DNA of 38,059 nt from positions 1-38,059 of the forward strand of contig JAFPAT010000047.1 of assembly GCA_017425655.1 (NCBI GenBank). Reading direction: 5' to 3'. Position 1 is the first letter of the stretch, and every line of letters begins with the position of its first letter. Position numbers and translations under genes: made by a program. The notes beneath the pieces are model-generated. The model saw only the letters and a list, made by a program, of their open reading frames with translations. It searched no databases and had not been told where the DNA came from. This DNA comes from Rikenellaceae bacterium. GTDB lineage: Bacteria > Bacteroidota > Bacteroidia > Bacteroidales > Rikenellaceae. Shown in pieces: positions 31,541 through 38,059 of the stretch.

Positions 31541-32020
31541 ATGATTAACAAAGTAATATTAGTTGGAAATGTAGGCGCGGATCCCGAAGTTCGCACCCTC
31601 GAAAGTGGCGTTAAGACTGCGCGAGTTCGTCTGGCTACTACCGAGCGAATCTTCAACCGTCAGACGCAGGAGAGTACCGAGCATACCGAGTGGCATACAA
31701 TCACTTTGTGGCGAGGTCTGGCCGAGGTTGTCGATAAGTATGTCCGCAAGGGCTCGCAGATCTATGTTGAGGGTTCGTTGCGTACGCGCGAATGGCAGGA
31801 TCAGCAGGGTAATCGTCGTTTCTCGACCGAGATTCAGGCCGCGGATCTGAAGTTGCTGGGTCGTAAGGGTGAGGGTCAGCAGACAGCACCGCAGGGTAGT
31901 TATCAGAGCCAACCGCAGCCTACGTACGCTCCCCAAGCTGCCTATACCCCGCAGCCAACACCACAACCGGCTCCTGCTCCCGCAATGCCGGCGGATGATG
32001 CTGATGATCTGCCCTTCTAA
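31541..32020 (+). CDS. ssb: Single-stranded DNA-binding protein
   Basis: This 159-residue protein has an N-terminal OB fold (about 1-108), starting MINKVILVGNVGADPEVR and including the WHTITLWRGLAEVVDKYVRKGSQIYVEG core. The linker is rich in Gln, Pro and Ala. It ends in the conserved acidic tip DDADDLPF, which recruits replication and repair proteins. The gene follows the purine nucleoside phosphorylase gene by 46 bases and precedes a strong terminator. Confidence 0.96.
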   Translation: MINKVILVGNVGADPEVRTLESGVKTARVRLATTERIFNRQTQESTEHTEWHTITLWRGLAEVVDKYVRKGSQIYVEGSLRTREWQDQQGNRRFSTEIQAADLKLLGRKGEGQQTAPQGSYQSQPQPTYAPQAAYTPQPTPQPAPAPAMPADDADDLPF

Positions 32021-32049
32021 ATGGGAGAAAACTAAAAGTCATTACACGC

Positions 32050-32080
32050 AACAGTCGCTCCGAGAAGGGGCGACTGTTTT
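32050..32080 (+). terminator. Rho-independent terminator after ssb
   Basis: A 12-bp stem with one mismatch or wobble (32050-32061 with 32067-32078), loop GAGAA, with a T-run of four at the end, 29 bases after the stop codon. Confidence 0.88.
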
Positions 32081-32165
32081 GTATAAAATAGGGTAACGGA
32101 GCGTAATATCTCACTGCTGATTTCGAATTGTCGAACGAATATTCGGTCGTTTGGCAAAATTTTCG

Positions 32166-32173
32166 TTACTTTG
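32166..32173 (+). promoter_or_regulatory. Candidate -7 box of the grpE-dnaJ operon
   Basis: TTACTTTG matches TAnnTTTG at seven of eight positions, about 100 bases before grpE. The nearest TTTG upstream (32150-32153) is only 12 bases away, shorter than the usual 19-20. Confidence 0.4.
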
Positions 32174-32179
32174 CAGATT

Positions 32180-32202
32180 CTTACGCGCGTTACGCGCGCG
32201 TT
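32180..32202. repeat. TTACGCGCG direct repeat in the grpE leader
   Basis: Two copies of TTACGCGCG lie back to back, followed by CGCGTT, and can also form a small self-complementary GC hairpin. It is in the predicted 5' leader of a heat-shock operon. Confidence 0.5.
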
Positions 32203-32272
32203 GATGGGTGTGGTATGCAATTTGTGCTACTATATGAGTGAAGAATGAATTAAAATAAAAACGAAATATACT

Positions 32273-32908
32273 ATGAGCAAGCAAGAGGTTTATAACGAGG
32301 AAGTTAAGCCCGAGGAGGGCTTTGCAGAGGGCGATGTTGAGCCCAATTGCGAGGGCGCGTCGTGTGCCAATATGGCAGATGATGGCACTTCGACAATTGA
32401 CGAAATGGCAGATGAAAACGGCGCAGAGTCTGCTGAAACAGAACAGGTAGATGCTGTGGCAGAGGCGTTGGCAAAGGCCGAGGCTGAAGCGGCCGATTGG
32501 CGTGATAAATATCTGCGTTTGCAGGCCGAATTCGACAACTATCGCAAGCGCACGCTCAAAGAGAAGATGTCGCTTGTAGAGTCGGGTGGCGAGAATGTAA
32601 TTAAGGCTTTGTTGCCCGTTGTAGATGATGTCGATCGTGCATTGGCTGCGATGGAGAAGAGCGACGATGTTGAGGCTCTGCGTGGTGGTGTTCGATTGAT
32701 CGCACAGAAGTTTAATGAGGTTATGCGTCAGCAGGGCGTGAATGAGATCGAAGCAGTCGGTAAGGAGTTCGACGTTGATCTACACGAGGCTGTTGCCCGA
32801 TTTCCCATCGAGGGCAAAAGTTCAGGCGAGATTATCGATGTTGTTCAGAAGGGTTACAAGTTGGGCGAGAAGGTTGTTCGCTATGCGAAAGTAGTTGTAG
32901 CCGAGTAA
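32273..32908 (+). CDS. grpE: Nucleotide-exchange factor GrpE
   Basis: This 211-residue cytoplasmic protein releases ADP from DnaK in the Hsp70 cycle. An acidic, low-complexity N-terminus (about 1-65) is followed by a long coiled coil (about 66-110) containing the DKYLRLQAEFDNYRKRTLKEK signature. The C-terminal beta-wing domain (about 150-211) has the IEAVGKEFDVDLHEAVA segment and VVQKGYKLGEKVVRYAKVVVA end. dnaJ follows after 56 bases; dnaK is not in the window. Confidence 0.96.
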   Translation: MSKQEVYNEEVKPEEGFAEGDVEPNCEGASCANMADDGTSTIDEMADENGAESAETEQVDAVAEALAKAEAEAADWRDKYLRLQAEFDNYRKRTLKEKMSLVESGGENVIKALLPVVDDVDRALAAMEKSDDVEALRGGVRLIAQKFNEVMRQQGVNEIEAVGKEFDVDLHEAVARFPIEGKSSGEIIDVVQKGYKLGEKVVRYAKVVVAE

Positions 32909-32929
32909 GCAAGAAAATGAAAATTTAGT

Positions 32930-32952
32930 GCCGCTCCAATTTGTGGAACGGC
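32930..32952 (+). other. Hairpin between grpE and dnaJ
   Basis: GCCGCTCCA (32930-32938) pairs with TGGAACGGC (32944-32952) with one mismatch, loop ATTTG, 12 bases before the dnaJ ATG. It could influence dnaJ translation or mRNA processing. Confidence 0.45.
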
Positions 32953-32964
32953 TGATGAGATACA

Positions 32965-34125
32965 ATGGAAAAACGAGATTACTACGAAGTGTTGGGTGTC
33001 GAGCGTAATGCTAACGCCGACGAGATCAAGAAGGCTTATCGTAAGGCTGCGATCAAATACCATCCCGACAAGAACCCGGGCGATAAGGAGGCCGAAGAGA
33101 AATTTAAGGAGGCTGCCGAGGCATACGATGTGCTGTCGAATCCCGATAAGCGTGCGCGCTACGATCAGTTCGGCCACGCAGGTATGAACGGTTCGGCTGC
33201 GGGCGGTGGCTTTGGCGGCTTTGGCGGCGGCTTCTCAATGGAGGATATCTTCTCGCAGTTTGGCGATATCTTTGGTGGCCATTTTGGCGGTGGCTTTGGT
33301 GGCTTTGGCGGCGGTGGTCGCGGCCACTCGGTCAATCGCGGAACCGACCTGCGCGTGAAGGTTAAGCTGACGCTGGCCGAAATCGCAACGGGCACAACCA
33401 AGAAACTCAAAATCAATAAGACGATCGCTTGCGATGCGTGCGGTGGATCAGGTGCGAAGACGGCTAACGACTATAAGACCTGTACTACTTGTAATGGCGC
33501 GGGCTATGTAACACGTGTCGAGAATACCTTCTTCGGTCGTATGCAGACACAGGGCGTTTGTCCTACGTGTGGCGGTGAGGGTAAGGTTATTTCGGATCCT
33601 TGTACCAAGTGTAGTGGCGAGGGTACTGTGCGCGGTGAGGAGGTTGTCGAGATCCGCATCCCTGCGGGTGTGGGCGAAGGTATGCGCCTCAATGTCTCGG
33701 GCAAGGGTAATGCAGCGCGCCACGGTGGCGTGAATGGCGACTTGCAGGTGATTATCGAGGAGATTCCTTCGGAGGACTTTGTACGCGATGGTAACGATTT
33801 GATCCATAACCTCAATATCCCCGTTACGATGGCTCTGTTGGGCGGTAATGTCGAGGTGCCGACCATCGATTCGCGCGTTAAGATCAAGATCGAGCCGGGT
33901 ACGCACGCCGGTAAGGTGTTGCGCCTGCGCGGTAAGGGTCTGCCCGATGTGAATGGTTACGGACATGGCGATATTCTGATTGTTGTCGATTTGACAATCC
34001 CCTCGAAACTCTCAAAGGAGGAGCGTTCGCTGGTTGAGAAGTTGGCCGAGCAGCCTTCGTTCCAGCGCGGTGAGCCGGTTAAGAATCAGAATATCTTCGA
34101 AAGAATGAAGAATTTCTTCCAATAG
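32965..34125 (+). CDS. dnaJ: Chaperone DnaJ
   Basis: This 386-residue type-I Hsp40 stimulates DnaK ATPase and delivers unfolded clients. J-domain (about 1-70) with [10 protein letters not shown] and the HPD motif in YHPDKNPGD; Gly/Phe-rich region (about 75-118); a zinc domain with four CxxCxGxG repeats ([32 protein letters not shown], about 154-222); and the C-terminal substrate-binding beta domains ending [11 protein letters not shown]. All parts are intact and of normal length. It is in an operon with grpE. Confidence 0.97.
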   Translation: MEKRDYYEVLGVERNANADEIKKAYRKAAIKYHPDKNPGDKEAEEKFKEAAEAYDVLSNPDKRARYDQFGHAGMNGSAAGGGFGGFGGGFSMEDIFSQFGDIFGGHFGGGFGGFGGGGRGHSVNRGTDLRVKVKLTLAEIATGTTKKLKINKTIACDACGGSGAKTANDYKTCTTCNGAGYVTRVENTFFGRMQTQGVCPTCGGEGKVISDPCTKCSGEGTVRGEEVVEIRIPAGVGEGMRLNVSGKGNAARHGGVNGDLQVIIEEIPSEDFVRDGNDLIHNLNIPVTMALLGGNVEVPTIDSRVKIKIEPGTHAGKVLRLRGKGLPDVNGYGHGDILIVVDLTIPSKLSKEERSLVEKLAEQPSFQRGEPVKNQNIFERMKNFFQ

Positions 34126-34173
34126 CGGAGTAAATGTTGCTCGGAGCATAGTGTAGAGCAGCGTAAAATTTCG

Positions 34174-34181
34174 TATATTTG
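34174..34181 (+). promoter_or_regulatory. Candidate -7 box upstream of the small membrane protein and mutL
   Basis: TATATTTG matches TAnnTTTG 27 bases before the ATG at 34209. No clear -33 TTTG is seen. Confidence 0.5.
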
Positions 34182-34208
34182 GCAAAAAAGTAATAAAGAC
34201 TAAATGTT

Positions 34209-34619
34209 ATGTTAGGATTTTCACCATTTAAGAAACACGCCAATAAGTTCAACTACACACCTCGCTACTACGACCCCGATTTGGAGGCGTTTCGTGAGCG
34301 TCGCGCCGAGAAGGGCGAACAGCTATCGGATGGTAAAGGCGAGAATGTATATGTGGCAGGCGAATATATCCGCCGTCGCCGCGAGGCTCGTAATGAGCAA
34401 CGTCGTCAGGATGCCGCTGATCGTAAGACACGAGGCATGATTCGTATGTTGATTGTTATTGTTGTTGTGGCGATTGTGATCTTTGTTGTTGTTCCGCGTG
34501 TAGCCCAGATGTTTGATCTGGCAAAGCAGAATACGGCAGTGCAGACCGCTCCTGCAGAGGAGGAGTTTGACCCCTATCGTCCGATTCGAGTGGTGCCTAA
34601 CGACTATCAAGGCGAGTAA
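34209..34619 (+). CDS. Small single-pass membrane protein of unknown function
   Basis: The protein has 136 residues. A basic cytoplasmic N-terminus (about 1-77) includes FNYTPRYYDPDLEAFRERRAEK and a run of Arg/Glu that may form a coiled coil. One hydrophobic helix follows (about 78-97, MLIVIVVVAIVIFVVV), then an acidic, extracytoplasmic tail ending PIRVVPNDYQGE. I recognise no domain. Genes of this kind with a NYTPRYYDP-like motif seem to sit before mutL in other Bacteroidales, but this is from memory. It lies 31 bases before mutL, probably in one transcript. Confidence 0.75.
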   Translation: MLGFSPFKKHANKFNYTPRYYDPDLEAFRERRAEKGEQLSDGKGENVYVAGEYIRRRREARNEQRRQDAADRKTRGMIRMLIVIVVVAIVIFVVVPRVAQMFDLAKQNTAVQTAPAEEEFDPYRPIRVVPNDYQGE

Positions 34620-34650
34620 TACCGCAAAATAAGCGCACAGGAGAAGATTT

Positions 34651-36678
34651 ATGGCTGATCGAATTAAACTGCTACCCGAAGTCGTTGCCAATCAGATCGC
34701 AGCGGGCGAGGTTGTGAATCGACCTTCGTCGATCGTCAAGGAGATGATGGAGAACGCAATCGATGCCGGAGCAAGCACCGTAACGGTTAATTGTTGTGAT
34801 GCGGGCCGCGATCTTATTCAGGTTGTGGATGATGGTTGCGGGATGTCGCCCAACGATGCCCGAATGGCCTTCGATCGCCATGCAACAAGTAAAATATCTT
34901 CGGTCGATGATATTTATCGCCTGCGTACGTTCGGTTTTCGCGGTGAGGCGTTGGCCTCGATCGCTGCGGTAGCGCAGGTTGAGTTGCGTACGCGCCAGGC
35001 TGATGATGAACTTGGTTCGCAGACGATGATCGACGGCGGACAGTTCCGTTCGCAAGAGCCTATAATGTGTCCCGTTGGATCACAGTTCTATGTTCGCAAC
35101 CTCTTCTACAATGTGCCTGCTCGTCGTCGTTTTTTGGAGAAAAGCAGCTCGGCGGTGAAGCAGATACGTGATGAATTTGAGCGTGTTGCGCTCTGTAATC
35201 CGCAGATTGCATTCCGTCTGTTCAATAATAATGCCCCTGTCTATGATTTGGCAGCAACCAATTTGCGAGGTCGAATTGTCGATGTGGTGGGCAAAAATAG
35301 TAAAAACAATCTTTTGGAGGTTTCGGCCGAAACGTCGGTGGTACGAGTTGAGGGCTTTGTCGGTCGCCCTGCAAGTGCCAAGAAGCATGCCAAGCAGTTC
35401 TTGTTTGTCAATGGTCGCTACTTCAAGTCGGCATACTTCTATAAGGCGATTGTTAAGGCCTATGAGAAGTTGATTCCGCCGAGTCTTCAGCCCGATATCT
35501 TCCTCTATCTCACGATTGATCCCGAACATATCGACGTGAATGTCCATCCTCAAAAGACCGAGGTGAAGTTCGCCGAGGCGGAGTCGGTATGGCAGATTAT
35601 CAATGCCGCAGTGCGAGAGACTCTTGCCAAAACGGGTGCAGTGCCTTTGATGGACTTTGACGATGAGGGGGCGATCGATATTCCCGTTGCGGGCTCTTCG
35701 CGTGCGGGTCGTATTTATAGCGAACCGCGAGCTACAAGTGTCGAGGGCTATAATCCTTTCCGCGAGGGCTATACGTCGCAAGATAGTGGAGCAGGCACTC
35801 GCCCGCAGAGTAATTTGTCGGACTTTTCGGGCGAATATCGCGCCACAGCATCGCGTGCGCACGCATCGTTTGCCGATGAGTATGATATGTGGCCGTCGGA
35901 TTCGTTTGTGAATTCGGAGGGTGGCGAATTTGCTGTTGAGAGTGAAGGTGAGAACTTCCGAGATCTGATGTCGGTCGGATTTGAATCAGCCGACTCGGAA
36001 GAGTACGATATGAGCGACTCGATGTCGAATGCGATGACCACAGCAGACGATAGCGAATTCGAGTTCGTTGAGAGTGCCGATGCCGTGCAACAGCAGTTTG
36101 CTGTCGGTGAGCCTTCTCGCTTTGAGGATATTATCGCACTTCCGGAGGCATTGGCTGCAGCGCGTTATCGAGGTCGTTTGGTAGTCGTGGATCTGCGTCG
36201 CGCTCGCGAACGTGTTAGTTATGAGGACTATCTGGCTATGATGAGCAATGGCTCGTCGGCAAGCCAGCAACTGCTCTTCCCTGAGCGTCTGGTGCTGTCG
36301 AATGATGAAGCTGAACTATTGAAGGGGTGTCAGAGCGATTTGACCGCTATCGGCTTTGATCTTCGATTGGTCGATGACTGCACTGTTGAACTGAATGGTA
36401 CGCCTGCCGATATGGAAGGTGTCGAGATCGATCGATTGCTCTATGATGTGTTGCATGATGTGGCCGAGGGCGACTCGCCGATGGCTGTCCGTCGCCAGCG
36501 TTTGGCCGCAATGGTTGCTCAACGACGTGCGGCAGCGATGCGCGGTGTTATCGGTGTGGAGCAGGTGGTGGCACTGCTGGATCGATTGTCGGCGTGTGAT
36601 AACGTGAGCTTTGCTCCGTCGGGCAAGGCTATTATGGTCGAGATCTCATCGGGCGAAATTCGCACTCGATTGGGTTAG
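34651..36678 (+). CDS. mutL: DNA mismatch repair protein MutL, degenerate endonuclease motifs
   Basis: The protein has 675 residues. The N-terminal GHKL ATPase is complete: NQIAAGEVVNRPSSIVKEMMENAIDAGA with catalytic Glu31 and Asn35, DDGCGM, and TFGFRGEALASIAAV. The transducer domain follows to about 335 (HIDVNVHPQKTEVKF). An acidic, Ser-rich linker covers about 350-490. In the C-terminal dimerisation domain, the places of the nuclease motifs are altered: DLRRARERVSYE at 514-525 where DQHA(x)2E(x)4E is expected, AQRRAAA for ACR, and FAPSGKA for CPHGRP. It may therefore act as a MutL without nicking activity. No mutS or mutH is in the window. Confidence 0.95.
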   Translation: MADRIKLLPEVVANQIAAGEVVNRPSSIVKEMMENAIDAGASTVTVNCCDAGRDLIQVVDDGCGMSPNDARMAFDRHATSKISSVDDIYRLRTFGFRGEALASIAAVAQVELRTRQADDELGSQTMIDGGQFRSQEPIMCPVGSQFYVRNLFYNVPARRRFLEKSSSAVKQIRDEFERVALCNPQIAFRLFNNNAPVYDLAATNLRGRIVDVVGKNSKNNLLEVSAETSVVRVEGFVGRPASAKKHAKQFLFVNGRYFKSAYFYKAIVKAYEKLIPPSLQPDIFLYLTIDPEHIDVNVHPQKTEVKFAEAESVWQIINAAVRETLAKTGAVPLMDFDDEGAIDIPVAGSSRAGRIYSEPRATSVEGYNPFREGYTSQDSGAGTRPQSNLSDFSGEYRATASRAHASFADEYDMWPSDSFVNSEGGEFAVESEGENFRDLMSVGFESADSEEYDMSDSMSNAMTTADDSEFEFVESADAVQQQFAVGEPSRFEDIIALPEALAAARYRGRLVVVDLRRARERVSYEDYLAMMSNGSSASQQLLFPERLVLSNDEAELLKGCQSDLTAIGFDLRLVDDCTVELNGTPADMEGVEIDRLLYDVLHDVAEGDSPMAVRRQRLAAMVAQRRAAAMRGVIGVEQVVALLDRLSACDNVSFAPSGKAIMVEISSGEIRTRLG

Positions 36679-36716
36679 CGAACGATTTAATGGATTGAGA
36701 AAGTAAGCAATAGATA

Positions 36717-37415
36717 ATGAACAATCAATTTGGCGGAGGCTATTTTGGTACGCCTCCCATTACGAAGAATCTGATTATCGCCAACTTCATTGTTTGGTTG
36801 GCGTGTACAATACTACCCATTGGCGATGCGATTCGCGAGTATGGTATGCTGTATTGGGTTGGTAGCGATAAGTTTCACGCCTATCAATTCTTTACGCATA
36901 TGTTTATGCACGCCGATTTCTCGCATATGTTCTTCAATATGTTCTCGCTGTGGATGTTTGGTCGTATGTTGGAGATCGATTTGGGACCGAAACGATATAT
37001 CATCTTCTATTTAGTCAGTGCTCTTGGCGCGTCGATGATGCAGATGGGCGTAGCCTATATTGAGTGGCTCTCGGTTAAGGCTCGTTTGGCAGAGACGGCT
37101 GCGGCTTATGGAGTATCAGCTGCACAGTTGGCAAATCAGGTCTTTACCAACTACGCAATGCTCGGTGCGTCGGGTGCGGTTATGGCTGTTATGATGTCGT
37201 TCGGAGTGATGCATCCGAATAATATGGTGATGTTGATGTTCCCGCCGATTCCGATGAAGGCCAAGTGGTTGGTTGTGATCTTCATTGTTATCGAGTTCTT
37301 GGCCGGTGTTCAAGGCTCAACAGATGGAGTTGCCCATTTTGCCCATTTGAGCGGTATGTTGTGGGGCTGGCTCCTGCTTCGATATTGGAAGAAGACACAC
37401 CAGATCTATTACTAA
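36717..37415 (+). CDS. Rhomboid-family intramembrane serine protease
   Basis: This 232-residue inner-membrane protein has about six helices. The rhomboid signatures are present: HADFSHMFFNMFSLWMFG (about 62-79, the conserved His/Asn of helix 2), the nucleophile Ser in MLGASGAVMAV (about 144-154), and His in VAHFAHLSGMLWGWLL (about 204-219). It cleaves membrane-protein segments; substrates are unknown. The gene starts 38 bases after mutL and ends 16 bases before an endonuclease/exonuclease/phosphatase-family gene, an arrangement I believe is common in Bacteroidales. Confidence 0.93.
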   Translation: MNNQFGGGYFGTPPITKNLIIANFIVWLACTILPIGDAIREYGMLYWVGSDKFHAYQFFTHMFMHADFSHMFFNMFSLWMFGRMLEIDLGPKRYIIFYLVSALGASMMQMGVAYIEWLSVKARLAETAAAYGVSAAQLANQVFTNYAMLGASGAVMAVMMSFGVMHPNNMVMLMFPPIPMKAKWLVVIFIVIEFLAGVQGSTDGVAHFAHLSGMLWGWLLLRYWKKTHQIYY

Positions 37416-37431
37416 TAAATCAAGTGCGCAA

Positions 37432-38059
37432 ATGTCTGATTACTATTACTCTTCACCTCACGAAAGTAGCACGGGCCGTAAAAATCGCCGTCGTTCGCTG
37501 TCGGGTCGTCTGTTCGATTTTGTGATGGTGATAATCTCTATCGTGGTCTCGGTGTTGGTTCTTCTGACACTTCTGGCACCTGTGGTTAATCCGCATCGAA
37601 TGTGGATCCTCTCATTGCTTGCTCTTGGCGCACCGCTGATCTATGCTACGTTGATACTTCTGATCCTCTATTGGATCATCCGTTGGCGATGGAAATATAT
37701 TGTGCCGATGGCGCTGGTGGCTTTGTTGGGCGTGGGTAAAGTGTCGCGTTACTATCGTATTACGCCCGTGCAGGACCACTCTGCACAGCAGACAGCAGCC
37801 GAACGACAGCGTGCCGAGCGAGGAACATTCTCGGTGATGACCTATAACATCGGTAATTTCAAGCCCTACTTCGGTATTGATAAAGATCCAGTTCGTGCGG
37901 TTGCTACGGGGGCAGAGGTGATCGATTCGCTTGCACCCGATATTATCTGCTTGCAGGAGTTCCAAAGTACGCCTGCCTGCCCGCGCGAGATGTTCGATAC
38001 GCTGCTCACAAGTCGTAAATATCGCGGTGTGGTGTCGTTGCGATTGACAACGCACCCCA
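37432..38059 (+). CDS. Endonuclease/exonuclease/phosphatase-family membrane protein (3' truncated)
   Basis: The frame is open from ATG at 37432 to the window edge, giving 209 residues. A polar, Ser/Arg-rich N-terminus (MSDYYYSSPHESSTGRKNRRR) is followed by a long hydrophobic hairpin (about 30-52 and 61-82) and a third short hydrophobic segment. From about 130 the EEP fold begins: FSVMTYNIGNFKPY holds the conserved Asn, and PDIICLQEFQ holds the metal-binding Glu. The catalytic C-terminal half lies outside the window. The active site would face the periplasm if the hairpin orientation is as predicted. Substrate unknown. Confidence 0.85.
   Translation, partial: MSDYYYSSPHESSTGRKNRRRSLSGRLFDFVMVIISIVVSVLVLLTLLAPVVNPHRMWILSLLALGAPLIYATLILLILYWIIRWRWKYIVPMALVALLGVGKVSRYYRITPVQDHSAQQTAAERQRAERGTFSVMTYNIGNFKPYFGIDKDPVRAVATGAEVIDSLAPDIICLQEFQSTPACPREMFDTLLTSRKYRGVVSLRLTTHP

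Noticed and set aside
32204..32248. 14-codon leader peptide before grpE
   Set aside because: Very short, with no run of regulatory codons and no attenuator structure; not supportable.
1..38059. CRISPR array, tRNA or rRNA genes, transposases, phage genes
   Set aside because: No evenly spaced repeats, cloverleaf-like segments, rRNA motifs or recombinase and transposase signatures were seen.

Overview
The window is a chromosomal stretch of a Gram-negative Bacteroidota, most likely order Bacteroidales and plausibly an Alistipes-like Rikenellaceae. Evidence for this: LpxK and a lipoprotein-type TamA/BamA homologue imply an outer membrane; NigD-like, DUF4922 and golvesin-domain proteins are typical of Bacteroidales; many genes are preceded by the Bacteroidetes -7 box TAnnTTTG rather than a sigma70 -10 box; codon use is rich in GAG, CGT/CGC and TCG. 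The genus is an inference. No rRNA, tRNA, CRISPR array, transposase or phage gene was seen.

Layout. 1-534: 3' part of a transglutaminase-like protein. 611-5582 (minus): an acidic small protein, alpha/beta hydrolase, GNAT acetyltransferase, gamma-carbonic-anhydrase-like protein, an overlooked 34-residue membrane peptide, a LytS/LytTR two-component pair and a Spy/CpxP-like periplasmic protein. 5746-9684 (plus): nitroreductase, TamL-type outer-membrane protein and an AT-rich orphan gene. 10046-11335: metK. 11557-14305 (minus): NigD-like lipoprotein, then an ECF sigma factor with a putative anti-sigma protein that carries a C-terminal beta-barrel. 14426-16530 (plus): rpiB and a HerA-like ATPase whose 3' end changes codon use.

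16777-26677 is the most interesting part, a divergent peptidoglycan-salvage locus. On the minus strand lie a MurK-like sugar kinase and murQ. On the plus strand lie an exported split Amidase_3 protein, a two-module glycosyltransferase, a GalT/HIT-like DUF4922 protein, a SpoIID/LytB protein that lacks a signal peptide, and an AmpG-like MFS permease. The last four genes are almost contiguous. Amidase, permease, kinase and MurQ fit release, uptake and catabolism of MurNAc-containing sugars. The predicted-cytoplasmic glycosyltransferase/DUF4922/SpoIID trio has no function I can name in that scheme and could be an undescribed muropeptide-processing branch.

26880-38059 (plus) is mostly housekeeping: an M23 peptidase, ispD, a PH-domain membrane protein, lpxK, a purine nucleoside phosphorylase, ssb, grpE, dnaJ, a small membrane protein, mutL (with a degenerate C-terminal endonuclease site), a rhomboid protease and the start of an endonuclease/exonuclease/phosphatase-family membrane protein cut by the window edge.
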